From Methylobacterium cerastii (GTDB lineage Bacteria > Pseudomonadota > Alphaproteobacteria > Rhizobiales > Beijerinckiaceae): DNA of 64,000 bases. Of the stretch, positions 36,981 to 47,250 are shown in pieces (position 1 is the stretch's first letter; every line of letters starts with the position of its first letter). The translations under genes were made by a program, and so were the position numbers. The stretch is taken from assembly GCF_022179125.1 (NCBI RefSeq), contig NZ_BPQG01000079.1, positions 1 through 64,000 of the forward strand, written 5' to 3'. Under the pieces are notes generated by a model that was not told where the DNA came from, searched no databases, and saw nothing but the letters and a program-made list of their open reading frames with translations.

Positions 36981-38891
36981 CTACGACACAGTCGAGTCGT
37001 TCGTGTCCTGCAGGTCCGCCTCGGTCTCCGCTCCCGCGATCACCGCCAAGCGCTCCTTGACGTCGCACAGCCAAGCGAAGTTCGCCTCTGTTTCTTCTTC
37101 GACGAGCGCACGTTCCGCCTGTCGGAGTTCGCTATTTAGCGCGCCGGCCTTGCGGTGCAAGATCACGGCCTGACGCAATGCGTCTTCCAGCTTGACCAGG
37201 TCGGCATGCGGATCGAGCGCCCAACGGTCGCCGGGGCGCACCCGCGCGGCGAGCCGCGCGCTCGCCGCCTCGAGCCCCGCCCGGGCCAAGCGGTTCTCCA
37301 CCACCGCCACGTCCGGGTCGGCGGCGTCGGCCGCGCGGTCCAGGAGCAGCGAGCGCAGGGCCACCGCATCCGGATCCTCGAGATCGAGGGCGGCGAGGTC
37401 CTCCGCTTCGAGACCGAGCAGCTCGGGGTGGACGAGGAGGCTCGCCACGATCATCGCCTCGCGGGAGCTGCCGCTGCCGGAAAACCCGTTGGAGCGGGCA
37501 AGCCCGGCGCTCGGCCCAGCGGTGAGCCGCGGCGACGGCGGTGGATCGCCGGGGCGAGGCTTCCTTAGGTAAGTATTCTGCCGTCCGCCCGGCTGGTAGG
37601 CGCCGCGCTGCTGAGGCGCGCTGCGGGGCGAGAGACCGCGCAGGCGCTCCTCGATCTCGTCGCGATAATAGCTCCGCACCGTCTCGTCGCGGATGCCGGA
37701 GATCAGTCCGCGCAGGGTCTTGGCGAGGCCGGCGCGGCGCTCCGGGGTGTCGGTCGAGCCGGTCTCGACGGCGCGGCTCCACAGCACCTCCACCAGGGGC
37801 TTGGCCGCCTCGACCACCTTGTCGATCGCCGCCGCGCCGCCCGAGCGCAGCAGGTCGTCGGGGTCCTGGCCCTCCGGCAGCATCGCGAAGCGCAGCGACC
37901 GGCCCGGCTCCAGCATCGGCAGGGCGACGTCGAGAGTCCGATTGGCGGCGCGCTGCCCGGCGCCGTCGCCGTCGAAGCAGAGGATCGGCTCGTCGGCATG
38001 ACGCCACATCAGCGCCAGCTGCTCCTCCGTGAGCGCCGTGCCGAGCTGTGCCACGGTGTTGGGGTAGCCTGCGAGCGTCATCGCGATGGCATCGATGTAG
38101 CCTTCGACGCTGATGAGCGTGCCGCGATCGTGGGCGGCCTTGCGCGCCTGGTTCAGGTTGTAGAGCACCTGCCCCTTGTGGAAGAGCGGCGTCTCGGGCG
38201 AGTTCAGGTACTTGGCCTTCGCGTCCGCTTGCATCGCGCGGCCGCCGAAGGCGATCACCCGGCCGCGCACGTCCGCGATCGGGAAGATGATGCGGTCGCG
38301 GAAGCGGTCGTAGGGCACGGCGATGTCCTCGCCCGTCACCAGCAGGCCGAGCTCGCCCATCAGCGCCTTGTCGACGTCCTTGGCCGCGAGGTGGTCGCGC
38401 AGGCCGTAGCGGTCGGCCGGCGCGTAGCCGAGGCGGAAACGGCTGCGGATCTCGGGGCCGAGTTCGCGCCGGTCGAGGTAGGCGCGGCCGGCCGCGCCGG
38501 CGGGGGACGCCAACCGCTCCTCGAACCAGGCGGTCGCCAGCTCCATCACCTCGATCGCGCCGCGGCGCTTGGTCTCCATCTCGCGGGTGTCGGCGCTGGG
38601 CGCCGGCAGCGACACGCCGGCCTCACCGGCCAGCCGCTCGACGGCCTCGGGGAAGCTCAGGCCCTCGGTCTCGATCAAGAAGCTGAAGATGTCGCCATGC
38701 TTGCCCGAAGAGAAGCAGTGATAGAACTGCTTCTGGTCGTTGACGTAGAAGGACGGCGTCTTCTCGGCGTTGAACGGCGACAGCCCGCGCCACTCGCGCC
38801 CGGCCTTCTTCAGCTTCACACGCCGGCCGACCACGTCGGAGGCGGGAAGCCGATTGCGGATCTCTTCGAGGATGTGGGGCGGGTAGCGCAC
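36981..38891 (-). CDS. dnaG: DNA primase DnaG, with degenerate zinc-binding motif
   Basis: This 636-residue primase makes RNA primers for DNA replication. The N-terminal zinc-ribbon region is recognisable, but three of the four ligands are replaced: Ser38 and Asn41 for Cys and His, Cys59 kept, Ser62 for Cys (LSPFNAEKTPSF and YHCFSSGKHG). The TOPRIM core is intact (LISVEGYIDAIAM and CFDGDGAGQRA). The C-terminal helicase-interacting region follows a Pro/Gly-rich linker. It lies between yqeY and rpoD on the same strand, as in the classical macromolecular-synthesis operon. Confidence 0.96.
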   Translation of the reverse strand: MRYPPHILEEIRNRLPASDVVGRRVKLKKAGREWRGLSPFNAEKTPSFYVNDQKQFYHCFSSGKHGDIFSFLIETEGLSFPEAVERLAGEAGVSLPAPSADTREMETKRRGAIEVMELATAWFEERLASPAGAAGRAYLDRRELGPEIRSRFRLGYAPADRYGLRDHLAAKDVDKALMGELGLLVTGEDIAVPYDRFRDRIIFPIADVRGRVIAFGGRAMQADAKAKYLNSPETPLFHKGQVLYNLNQARKAAHDRGTLISVEGYIDAIAMTLAGYPNTVAQLGTALTEEQLALMWRHADEPILCFDGDGAGQRAANRTLDVALPMLEPGRSLRFAMLPEGQDPDDLLRSGGAAAIDKVVEAAKPLVEVLWSRAVETGSTDTPERRAGLAKTLRGLISGIRDETVRSYYRDEIEERLRGLSPRSAPQQRGAYQPGGRQNTYLRKPRPGDPPPSPRLTAGPSAGLARSNGFSGSGSSREAMIVASLLVHPELLGLEAEDLAALDLEDPDAVALRSLLLDRAADAADPDVAVVENRLARAGLEAASARLAARVRPGDRWALDPHADLVKLEDALRQAVILHRKAGALNSELRQAERALVEEETEANFAWLCDVKERLAVIAGAETEADLQDTNDSTVS

Positions 38892-39006
38892 AGGTATGCG
38901 GCGGGTCCGGTGTCCGGTGTTCGGACCGGGATGTATACCGCAGGCACCCGCACCGAGTCCCTTCCCCGGGACGACGGTGGATAGCGGGCAGAACCGCGGT
39001 GTCGCG

Positions 39007-39468
39007 TCACGCCTTCGCGTTCAGCGCCGCCTTCACCAATCCGCTCGCCTTGGCGAAGTCCATGCGGCCGGCATAGGTGCCCTTCAAGATCGCGATGACT
39101 TTACCCATGTCCTTCGGGCCGGCGGCGCCCGCCTCAGCGATGGCGGCATCGATCGCGGTCTGCGTCTCGGCCTCGTCCATCTGCTTGGGCAGGTAGGTCT
39201 CGATCACCGCGATCTCGGCGCGCTCGTTCTCGGCCAGCTCCGGCCGGCCGCCCTGCTCGTAGACCGCAGCCGATTCGTTGCGCTGCTTGATCATCTTCTG
39301 CAGCAGCGCCAGGATCTCGTCGTCGCTCGCCGGCTCCTTGCCGAGCCCCCGCGCCTCGATGTCCTTGTCCTTGAGCGCCGCCTGGATCATCCGGATCGTC
39401 GCGAGCTTGGCCTTCTCGCCGGCCTTCATGGCCTCCTTCATCTCGGTGGTGAGGCGGGCGCGGAGCAT
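39007..39468 (-). CDS. GatB/YqeY domain protein
   Basis: This 153-residue helical protein is of the YqeY family, related to the tail domain of the GatB amidotransferase subunit, so tRNA-linked function is often assumed but not shown. Motifs are MKAGEKAKLATIRMIQAALKD-like N-terminal sequence and AEIAVIETYLPKQM. It precedes dnaG (115-base gap) and is divergent from carA. The ATG at 39468 gives the normal family length, although the frame opens further up. Confidence 0.92.
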   Translation of the reverse strand: MLRARLTTEMKEAMKAGEKAKLATIRMIQAALKDKDIEARGLGKEPASDDEILALLQKMIKQRNESAAVYEQGGRPELAENERAEIAVIETYLPKQMDEAETQTAIDAAIAEAGAAGPKDMGKVIAILKGTYAGRMDFAKASGLVKAALNAKA

Positions 39469-39694
39469 CGGGCTTGTCCTTGAGGTGGTGCGGAACGGAG
39501 GTGGCGCGAAAGCGAAGGTCGTGCAGAAACGGGTGGCTGGCCTGCGGTTTGCAGCGATTGAGCCGCGTTCGATGCGGCACCACATTGACCCCGTCGCCGC
39601 GGGCTCGATAAGACCGCCGCACACGATCACCCGCCGCCCGCTCGCGCCGTCTCGACGGCGCCGGTCGAGGCCGGACATAAGCGAGATCACCGTG

Positions 39695-40930
39695 ATGCTG
39701 CAAGACAGCGCTTCCGCGCCGAGAGACGCCGCCTTGCCCGAGCCCTGGGCCGAGCCCGTCGCCACCGCGTTGCTGGTGCTGGCCGACGGCACCATCCTCG
39801 AAGGCTTCGGCATCGGCCAGACCGGCGTCGCCGACGGCGAGGTCTGCTTCAACACGGCGATGACCGGCTACCAGGAGATCCTGACGGACCCGTCCTATGC
39901 CGGGCAGATCGTCACCTTCACCTTCCCGCATATCGGGAACACCGGCACCAACGACGAGGATCTCGAAAGCCTCGACGCCGCCCCGGCGTCGGGCGTGCGC
40001 GGCACGGTGATCGCCTCGGCCGTGACCCAGCCGTCGAGCTGGCGCTCGTCCTCGCACCTCGACGCGTGGCTGAAGGCCCGCGGCATCCTCGGCATCACCG
40101 GGATCGACACCCGCGCGCTCACCGCCCGCATCCGCGACCACGGCATGCCGAACGCGGTGATCGCCAACGACCCGCAGGGCAACTTCGACCGCGAGGCCCT
40201 GAAAGCGCGCGCCGCGGCCCTCGCGCCGATGGAAGGCCTCGATCTCGTGCCCCCGGTGACCAGCCGCGAGCGCTCCGACTGGAGTGAATCGACCTGGACG
40301 GTGAAGGCGGGCTACGGCCGCGGCGTACCGGGCGAGGGCCTGCGCGTCGTCGCGATCGATTACGGCGTGAAGCGCAACATCCTGCGGCTGCTGACCGAGG
40401 CCGGCTGCACGGTCACCGTCGTGCCGGCGACCACCAGCGCGGCCGACATCCTGGCGCTGAAGCCGGACGGCGTGTTCCTGTCGAACGGTCCTGGCGACCC
40501 GGCTGCGACCGGCGAATACGCGGTGCCGGTGATTCGCGAGCTGCTCGCCTCGAAGGTTCCGACCTTCGGCATCTGCCTCGGGCACCAGCTTATGGGCCTC
40601 GCGCTCGGTGGGCGCACGGTGAAGATGGGCCAGGGCCACCACGGCGCGAACCATCCCGTGAAGGACAAGACCACCGGCAAGGTCGAGATCGTCTCGATGA
40701 ACCACGGCTTCGCCGTCGACCCGGCGAGCCTGCCCGAGACCGCGGTCGAGACCCACGTCTCGTTGTTCGACGGCTCGAATTGCGGACTCACCCTCACCGA
40801 CCGGCCAGCCTTCTCGGTGCAGCACCACCCGGAAGCCTCGCCGGGTCCGCGCGACAGCCACTACCTGTTCGACCGGTTCGTGACCCTGATGCGGTCCGGC
40901 AAGCCCGAGCCGGCGTCCGGCGCGGCCTGA
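39695..40930 (+). CDS. carA: carbamoyl-phosphate synthase small subunit CarA
   Basis: This 411-residue glutaminase subunit supplies ammonia to CarB for carbamoyl phosphate, used for arginine and pyrimidines. The N-terminal domain carries LVLADGTILEGFGIG and VCFNTAMTGYQEILTDPSY. The class I glutamine amidotransferase triad is Cys in FGICLGHQLMG with His and Glu in QHHPEASPGP. The ATG at 39695 (or GTG one codon earlier) is preferred over distant upstream starts. The 226-base gap to yqeY holds divergent promoters. carB is not in the window. Confidence 0.97.
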   Translation: MLQDSASAPRDAALPEPWAEPVATALLVLADGTILEGFGIGQTGVADGEVCFNTAMTGYQEILTDPSYAGQIVTFTFPHIGNTGTNDEDLESLDAAPASGVRGTVIASAVTQPSSWRSSSHLDAWLKARGILGITGIDTRALTARIRDHGMPNAVIANDPQGNFDREALKARAAALAPMEGLDLVPPVTSRERSDWSESTWTVKAGYGRGVPGEGLRVVAIDYGVKRNILRLLTEAGCTVTVVPATTSAADILALKPDGVFLSNGPGDPAATGEYAVPVIRELLASKVPTFGICLGHQLMGLALGGRTVKMGQGHHGANHPVKDKTTGKVEIVSMNHGFAVDPASLPETAVETHVSLFDGSNCGLTLTDRPAFSVQHHPEASPGPRDSHYLFDRFVTLMRSGKPEPASGAA

Positions 40931-41013
40931 TCGCGCGGGGCGTCGGAGGCAACCGTCGCCCGCCATCGGTGTTGTCGATCCACATGACGGATCGACAGCC
41001 CGAAAGGCGCATC

Positions 41014-41343
41014 ATGGCCGAGCACGACGCAGACCGCTCCTCGCTGAAGGGTTCTTCCGCGAACACGGACCACAACGGCCAGGATCTCGGACAGGATTCG
41101 CCCCTCGACGTCGGCACCCCATCCCGGACCCAGGCCGGCCTCAAGGGCAACCCGGCTGGCGAGGCCGAGACCGCGCGGATCGCCTCGGGCATGAAGAGCG
41201 AGGACGCCACCGACCAGACCGAGGCCGAGACACCGCCGGAAAACCTGCGGGCGATCCGCGGCGAGGGCCAGCCGGGCGCAACCGCCTCTGAGGCGATCGA
41301 TCGCGCTACCGCCGCCGTCGGGCAGGACGACGGGAAGCGCTGA
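41014..41343 (+). CDS. hypothetical hydrophilic, probably disordered protein (109 aa)
   Basis: I do not recognise this 109-residue protein. It is rich in Asp, Glu, Gly, Ala, Ser and Thr, with no membrane segment, signal peptide or Cys, and looks intrinsically disordered. The ATG at 41014 has AAAGG about 6 bases upstream; an earlier ATG at 40984 is possible. Its stop shares one base with the next start (TGATGG), making it the first of three coupled genes with similar composition. An acid-rich stress or desiccation protein is one guess. Confidence 0.65.
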   Translation: MAEHDADRSSLKGSSANTDHNGQDLGQDSPLDVGTPSRTQAGLKGNPAGEAETARIASGMKSEDATDQTEAETPPENLRAIRGEGQPGATASEAIDRATAAVGQDDGKR

Positions 41344-41660
41344 TGGCCCGCGACACGGACGAAGCCTCGGAGACCGTCACCCGCAAGCCGGACGACAAAG
41401 TCGGCAGCAGCGGCAAGCCCGCGGCCGGCGGCGGCGGGCACACCGCCGAGCAGTCGGCGATCACCGACATGGGAACGGGCGGCAAGTCCGACCCCGAGCG
41501 GAAGGCCGATTGGAAGCAGGGCGGCGAGCCTGGCCGCGCTCCGCCGACGCCCGGCGGCTCGTCGGGCGGGCATTCCGACCAGAAGGCGTCCCGCGGCCCA
41601 CAGGCCGACCAGACGGTCGCCGACGGGCACTACAAGGCCGAGCGCGAGGAGGGAAAATGA
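41343..41660 (+). CDS. hypothetical hydrophilic, probably disordered protein (105 aa)
   Basis: This 105-residue protein has no recognised family. It is Gly/Lys/Asp/Pro-rich with low-complexity stretches (PAAGGGGHTAEQ, TPGGSSGGHSDQ) and no hydrophobic core or Cys. It overlaps the previous gene by one base and the next by four (ATGA), so the three are translated together. The coupling is the main evidence that it is a real gene. Confidence 0.65.
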   Translation: MARDTDEASETVTRKPDDKVGSSGKPAAGGGGHTAEQSAITDMGTGGKSDPERKADWKQGGEPGRAPPTPGGSSGGHSDQKASRGPQADQTVADGHYKAEREEGK

Positions 41661-41833
41661 GCAAGCACGACAAGCCTTCGGGCAACTCTTCGGACGAGCC
41701 CCCGAAGGGCAAGCCCGCCAACGTCGCGCCGGACGCGGTGATGGACCCGAACGAGAAGACCGACGGGCATCCGGGCAAGGGACCGCAGGGCGGCGCTTCG
41801 AAGGACGAGGACGCCGACCCGGGCGCCGGCTGA
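41657..41833 (+). CDS. hypothetical small disordered protein (58 aa)
   Basis: This 58-residue protein begins MSKHDKPSGNSSDEPPKG and is made almost entirely of polar and small residues. GAGGAGGG sits directly upstream of its ATG, a strong ribosome-binding site, and the start overlaps the previous stop. It ends about 50 bases before a bidirectional terminator. No family is recognised; composition matches its two upstream partners. Confidence 0.6.
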   Translation: MSKHDKPSGNSSDEPPKGKPANVAPDAVMDPNEKTDGHPGKGPQGGASKDEDADPGAG

Positions 41834-41876
41834 AAACGCTTTGCTGTCGTGCTTTCGCGGCGGCGGACGCCAGGAA

Positions 41877-41914
41877 CGAAAAAAGGCCCGGGTCGCGATG
41901 CCCGGGCCTTCTTG
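41877..41914. terminator. bidirectional terminator between the small-protein trio and typA
   Basis: A perfect 10-bp stem AAGGCCCGGG/CCCGGGCCTT with an 8-nt loop has an A-run on its left, which gives a T-run on minus after typA. CTTGC follows on plus. It serves the convergent units. Confidence 0.85.
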
Positions 41915-41932
41915 CTGGTGCGGTCGAGAACC

Positions 41933-43765
<1,833 letters not shown>

Positions 43766-43847
43766 GGTGTTTCCGAAGCGAGTAGAACCCGCCACGGGAC
43801 GGACCGCTGTTACGGTCGGCCACGCCGGGTCGAGAACGGGTTCGAGC

Positions 43848-43862
43848 TATTGCGCCGCAATA
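43848..43862. promoter_or_regulatory. 15-bp perfect palindrome upstream of typA
   Basis: TATTGCG-C-CGCAATA lies 83 bases upstream of the typA start and about 75 bases after the DUF3325 stop. Its symmetry suits a regulator site. No known motif is recognised. Confidence 0.35.
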
Positions 43863-43890
43863 TAAGGAGTCGGCCTCTGCGGCAAGGGGG

Positions 43891-43919
43891 CAGTGGTTCT
43901 GGGCAGTGGTTCTGGGCAG
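43891..43919. repeat. short tandem direct repeat
   Basis: CAGTGGTTCTGGG occurs twice in tandem (43891-43903, 43904-43916) with a partial third CAG. CAGTGGT recurs near 43930. It lies just beyond the 3' end of the DUF3325 gene and looks like replication slippage in noncoding sequence. Confidence 0.7.
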
Positions 43920-43935
43920 CGATCCGAGACAGTGG

Positions 43936-44283
43936 TCAGCCGTACAGCGCCAGCGGCAGCGCCACTAGGGCGATGGGCAGCGCCAGCAGCGCAGCCGGCC
44001 TGAGCCAGCCCGGCCTGTAGGACAGGAACGCGACCACGAGGAGCGCCGCGCCGGTCAAGGTGCCGACCCATTGCACCGACCCGAAGTTCCAGCCCTCCAG
44101 CGTCACCGCTGCGGCGAAGGACAGCCCGATGCCGGCCCAGCCGGCGATTCGGAGAGTCCGCGCGCGCGCCGCGCCGGCCCGCACCAGGAAGGCGTCGCGG
44201 TGGTGGCGGTCGAGGCTGAGTGCCAGCGCCGAGAGGCCGGCAAAGCAGAGCGCCAGGTTGAGGGCGACGACGATGGCGGTCAT
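43936..44283 (-). CDS. small membrane protein, DUF3325-like
   Basis: This 115-residue protein has four hydrophobic segments (about 3-22, 44-62, 70-89 and 97-113) and a basic loop with a His pair (LDRHHRDAFL). It fits the DUF3325 family, which recurs next to PepSY proteins in iron-uptake loci. Its ATG overlaps the PepSY stop (ATGA), so it is the last gene of the DUF3649-PepSY-DUF3325 unit. Function unknown. Confidence 0.78.
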   Translation of the reverse strand: MTAIVVALNLALCFAGLSALALSLDRHHRDAFLVRAGAARARTLRIAGWAGIGLSFAAAVTLEGWNFGSVQWVGTLTGAALLVVAFLSYRPGWLRPAALLALPIALVALPLALYG

Positions 44284-45818
44284 GCGCGCAGGGCCTCCCG
44301 TCCGGCGATGGCGGCGTCCGCGCGTTGCGCCTGCGGAGGCCGCGGTCGCCCGGCCTTGCGCGCGGCGAGCACGAACAGCACGCCGAGGACGATCATCGCG
44401 GCGTCGAAGCCGAGGAAGCGCAACTCGCCGGCGAGCGGATGCAGGCCGGTGGCGATGGCGCCGACGAACGGGACCGCGAGGAACAAGGCGCCGACGAGCG
44501 CCAGGCCCTCGCGCCAGACCGTCCCGGCCGGGCGCACGGCGCCCAGCACCGCCACGAGCGCCCAGGCTCCGAAAAACACGCCGACCTCCCAGTCGGCGCG
44601 GGCCGCGAGGTCGAGGGGCAGCAGGCGGTTGGCGAGGAAGTAGGCGGCGATCCCCGCCGGAAGGCCGGCGATGGTGCCGAGGTTCAGCACGCGCACCAGC
44701 CTTACGCCGAAGCCGTCCGCCTTCGCCCCCTTCGGCGCACGGGCCACGGCCCACAGCACGAGGCCGGTGGCGACGGTGGCCGCACCCATGATTCCGCAGA
44801 GGAAGAACAGCGCCCGCAGGGCCGCGCCGGCGAAGTGGCCCTCGTGGAGGCCGAGCATCACCGTAGAGGTCTTGGCCGCGGCGCGGGTCGCGCCGTTGCG
44901 TCCGAGGACGGCGCCGGTGGTGCCGTCGAACGCGATCTGCGGGTGCTCGTGGGCGAGGCCGTGCGGTTCTTCGAAGATCGCGACCACCGAAGCCGCGGCG
45001 TCGGCGGGGTTGTAGACCGAGACGCCCTCCGGCGCCTCGCCGCGTTCCGCGATCGCCTGCGCGATCATGCTTGAGAGCGGCGCCAGCGTGCCGGGCTTGC
45101 CCGCCGGGCCGCGCAGGTCCGGCATCAGCCCGCTGTCGACGTAGAAGCGCATCTCGCCGCCCTTGTAGGCGGCGGCGACGCCCCAGGGCATGTACATCGG
45201 CGCGAGGGTGACGAGGCCGGTGTAGGTGATCATCAGGTGGAACGGCAGCGCGAGCACGCCGAACACGTTGTGCGCGTCGAGCCAGCCGCGCTGCGAGCGC
45301 CGCCGCCGGAAGGTGAAGAAGTCGGCGAAGATCCGCCGGTGGGTGACGATTCCGGAGACCAACGCCACCAGCATCACCAGCGCGCAGGTGCCGACGATCC
45401 AGCGGCCCCAGAGTGGCGGCATGCCGAGCTCGAAGTGGAAGCGGTAGAGGAAGTCGCCCCCTCGCGTGTCGCGCGCCCCGACCGGCGCACCACTCGTGGA
45501 GTCGAGCAGCGCCTGGTGGAACGGGCCGTCCAGGCTCTTCCACCACATGACGCCGACCGCCGGCTTCTCGGGCTTCGGCAGCTCGACGTACCAGCCCACG
45601 GCGTCGGGCATCGCCTTCTGCAGGTAGGCGGCAGCGAGGTCGGCCGAGCTGGCCGGGTCGGTCGCGCCGGCCACCAGCTCCGGCCGCATCCATTGCGAGA
45701 TTTCGGCGCGATAGTAGCTCGCCGTGCCGGTGACGAAGACTGAAAACAGCACCCAGCCGACCACGAGGCCGGACCACGCGTGCAGCCACGCCATCGACTG
45801 GCGGAAGCCCTGCCTCAT
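44280..45818 (-). CDS. PepSY-associated TM helix protein (putative ferric-siderophore reductase)
   Basis: This 512-residue inner-membrane protein is of the PepSY-TM family, with an N-terminal helix (WLHAWSGLVVGWVLFSVFVTG, shortened here), periplasmic PepSY-like loops and further helices around 140-165, 190-215 and 325-500. Conserved His residues (LHAWSG, DAHNVFG, LHEGHF) could bind haem. Relatives such as FpvG reduce iron in siderophores. The ATG overlaps the DUF3649 stop. No TonB receptor gene is nearby, so the iron link is inference. Confidence 0.82.
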   Translation of the reverse strand: MRQGFRQSMAWLHAWSGLVVGWVLFSVFVTGTASYYRAEISQWMRPELVAGATDPASSADLAAAYLQKAMPDAVGWYVELPKPEKPAVGVMWWKSLDGPFHQALLDSTSGAPVGARDTRGGDFLYRFHFELGMPPLWGRWIVGTCALVMLVALVSGIVTHRRIFADFFTFRRRRSQRGWLDAHNVFGVLALPFHLMITYTGLVTLAPMYMPWGVAAAYKGGEMRFYVDSGLMPDLRGPAGKPGTLAPLSSMIAQAIAERGEAPEGVSVYNPADAAASVVAIFEEPHGLAHEHPQIAFDGTTGAVLGRNGATRAAAKTSTVMLGLHEGHFAGAALRALFFLCGIMGAATVATGLVLWAVARAPKGAKADGFGVRLVRVLNLGTIAGLPAGIAAYFLANRLLPLDLAARADWEVGVFFGAWALVAVLGAVRPAGTVWREGLALVGALFLAVPFVGAIATGLHPLAGELRFLGFDAAMIVLGVLFVLAARKAGRPRPPQAQRADAAIAGREALRA

Positions 45819-46132
45819 GCGGCACCGGCGGCGGAGAACCCGCCCGCGAGCCACAGCCCACCGCCGAGGACGGCTGCGAGGCCGGCGACCGCGAGCGCGG
45901 CGCGCCCGAGGGTGCGGGCGGCGAAGACGTAGACCACCACCGCCACCATCACCGCGAAGCTCACGAGCGTTGCGCTCGCGACCGCCTCCGAGCGGACGAG
46001 GGGCAGCGTCAGCGACAGGAGCGCGGTCAGTAGCGCTGCGACCGCGTAGCCCCCGAGCACCGCGAGCACGATCCGCCCTGCCACCGCGAGGCGGTAGGCC
46101 GGACCGCGCCGTGCGTCCTTCTGCTGAGTCAT
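45815..46132 (-). CDS. small membrane protein, DUF3649-like
   Basis: This 105-residue protein has a polar N-terminus (MTQQKDARRGPAYRLA) and three hydrophobic segments, fitting the DUF3649 family that precedes PepSY genes. The ATG at 46132 is preferred; an upstream ATG at 46192 would add 20 unconserved residues. It is coupled to the PepSY gene and is first in the trio. The 269-base gap on its other side carries promoters for it and for the divergent min genes. Confidence 0.75.
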   Translation of the reverse strand: MTQQKDARRGPAYRLAVAGRIVLAVLGGYAVAALLTALLSLTLPLVRSEAVASATLVSFAVMVAVVVYVFAARTLGRAALAVAGLAAVLGGGLWLAGGFSAAGAA

Positions 46133-46401
46133 CGCGGCGCATCCCTCGGGCTTCGCCCCGCAAGGGGGCGCGATCGATGCCGGGGGTAGCAAGGCCGCGG
46201 GCGCTGTTGCAACCGCTATGTTTCAGAACCATTCCAGTTAGCGCGCAACGGCTTAGCGGGGTTTCGAGCAGGGATTGCGGCGTGGTGCTCGCACGTGTCC
46301 GGCCGACCTCGGATCACCATCGGGGTGGGCAAGCCGATCGGGAGGATTGCTCCGCGGGCGCGCACGCCGCATGCAGGCGAGGTCCAGGCCCGACACGCGA
46401 G

Positions 46402-47145
46402 ATGCCCGCCCCCGTGACCCAGCCCAAGCCCGACGCGCCCCGTCCGCCGATCCGCTTCCGCGGCCGCTCGTTCATGGCGACCGTGCTCGCGCCGCTGCCT
46501 CCGGTGGAGGATTGGCTCGCCGACCTCGACGCCCTGCGCCAGCGCGCGCCGGCCTTCTTCTCCGGGCGGCCGGTGATCCTCGACCTGACCGGGCTGACCC
46601 TCGACCGCGACGACCTGACCGGGCTTGTGGCCGAGCTGTCGTCCCGCGCCATCGCGATCTACGGGATCGAGGGGGCGGCTCCGGCCCTGCTCGGACCCGG
46701 CCTGCCGCCCGCCCTGGCGGGGGGGCGCCCCGCCGGCGAGATCGAGATGCCGGAGCCCGACGCTCCCTCCCCCGAGGCCGCCGCGCCGGCTCCAGCACCG
46801 CAGGCGGCGGCCGTCTCGCTGATCCTCGACGCGCCGGTCCGCTCCGGCCAGGCGGTGCTCCACCTCGAAGGCGACGTCACGGTGATGGGGGCCGTGGCCT
46901 CGGGCGCCGAGGTGATCGCCGGCGGGTCGATCCACGTCTACGGCCCGCTGCGCGGGCGCGCGATCGCGGGCGCCGCCGGCAACCCGAACGCGCGGATCTG
47001 GTGCCGGAAGTTCGAGCCGGAGCTGATCGCGATCGACGGCCTCTACAAGGCCGCCGACGACCTCGATCCGAGCTTCACAGGCCAAGCCGTGGAAGTCCGC
47101 CTCGTCGAGGACGCGATCCGGTTGGCACTGTTGGAGCGGACCTGA
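46402..47145 (+). CDS. minC: septum-site protein MinC, first paralogue
   Basis: This 247-residue protein has both MinC domains: an N-terminal FtsZ-antagonist domain (FRGRSFMATVLAPLPPVEDW to about 115) and, after an Ala/Pro-rich linker, the C-terminal beta-helix MinD-binding domain with VRSGQAVLHLEGDVTVMG and GSIHVYGPLRGRAIAG. It blocks Z-ring assembly away from midcell. A second, fuller copy lies 105 bases downstream, so this is one of two tandem paralogues. The ATG at 46402 starts just before the conserved core; the frame is open far upstream. Confidence 0.88.
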   Translation: MPAPVTQPKPDAPRPPIRFRGRSFMATVLAPLPPVEDWLADLDALRQRAPAFFSGRPVILDLTGLTLDRDDLTGLVAELSSRAIAIYGIEGAAPALLGPGLPPALAGGRPAGEIEMPEPDAPSPEAAAPAPAPQAAAVSLILDAPVRSGQAVLHLEGDVTVMGAVASGAEVIAGGSIHVYGPLRGRAIAGAAGNPNARIWCRKFEPELIAIDGLYKAADDLDPSFTGQAVEVRLVEDAIRLALLERT

Positions 47146-47250
47146 GGCCGCGATCACAGGATACCGGCATGAGATGGCGACAGGATCACCATCCTTAACC
47201 GTTCGGTAACCATATCCGCCGTCAATGATCCGGTAAGGAATCGTTGACCC

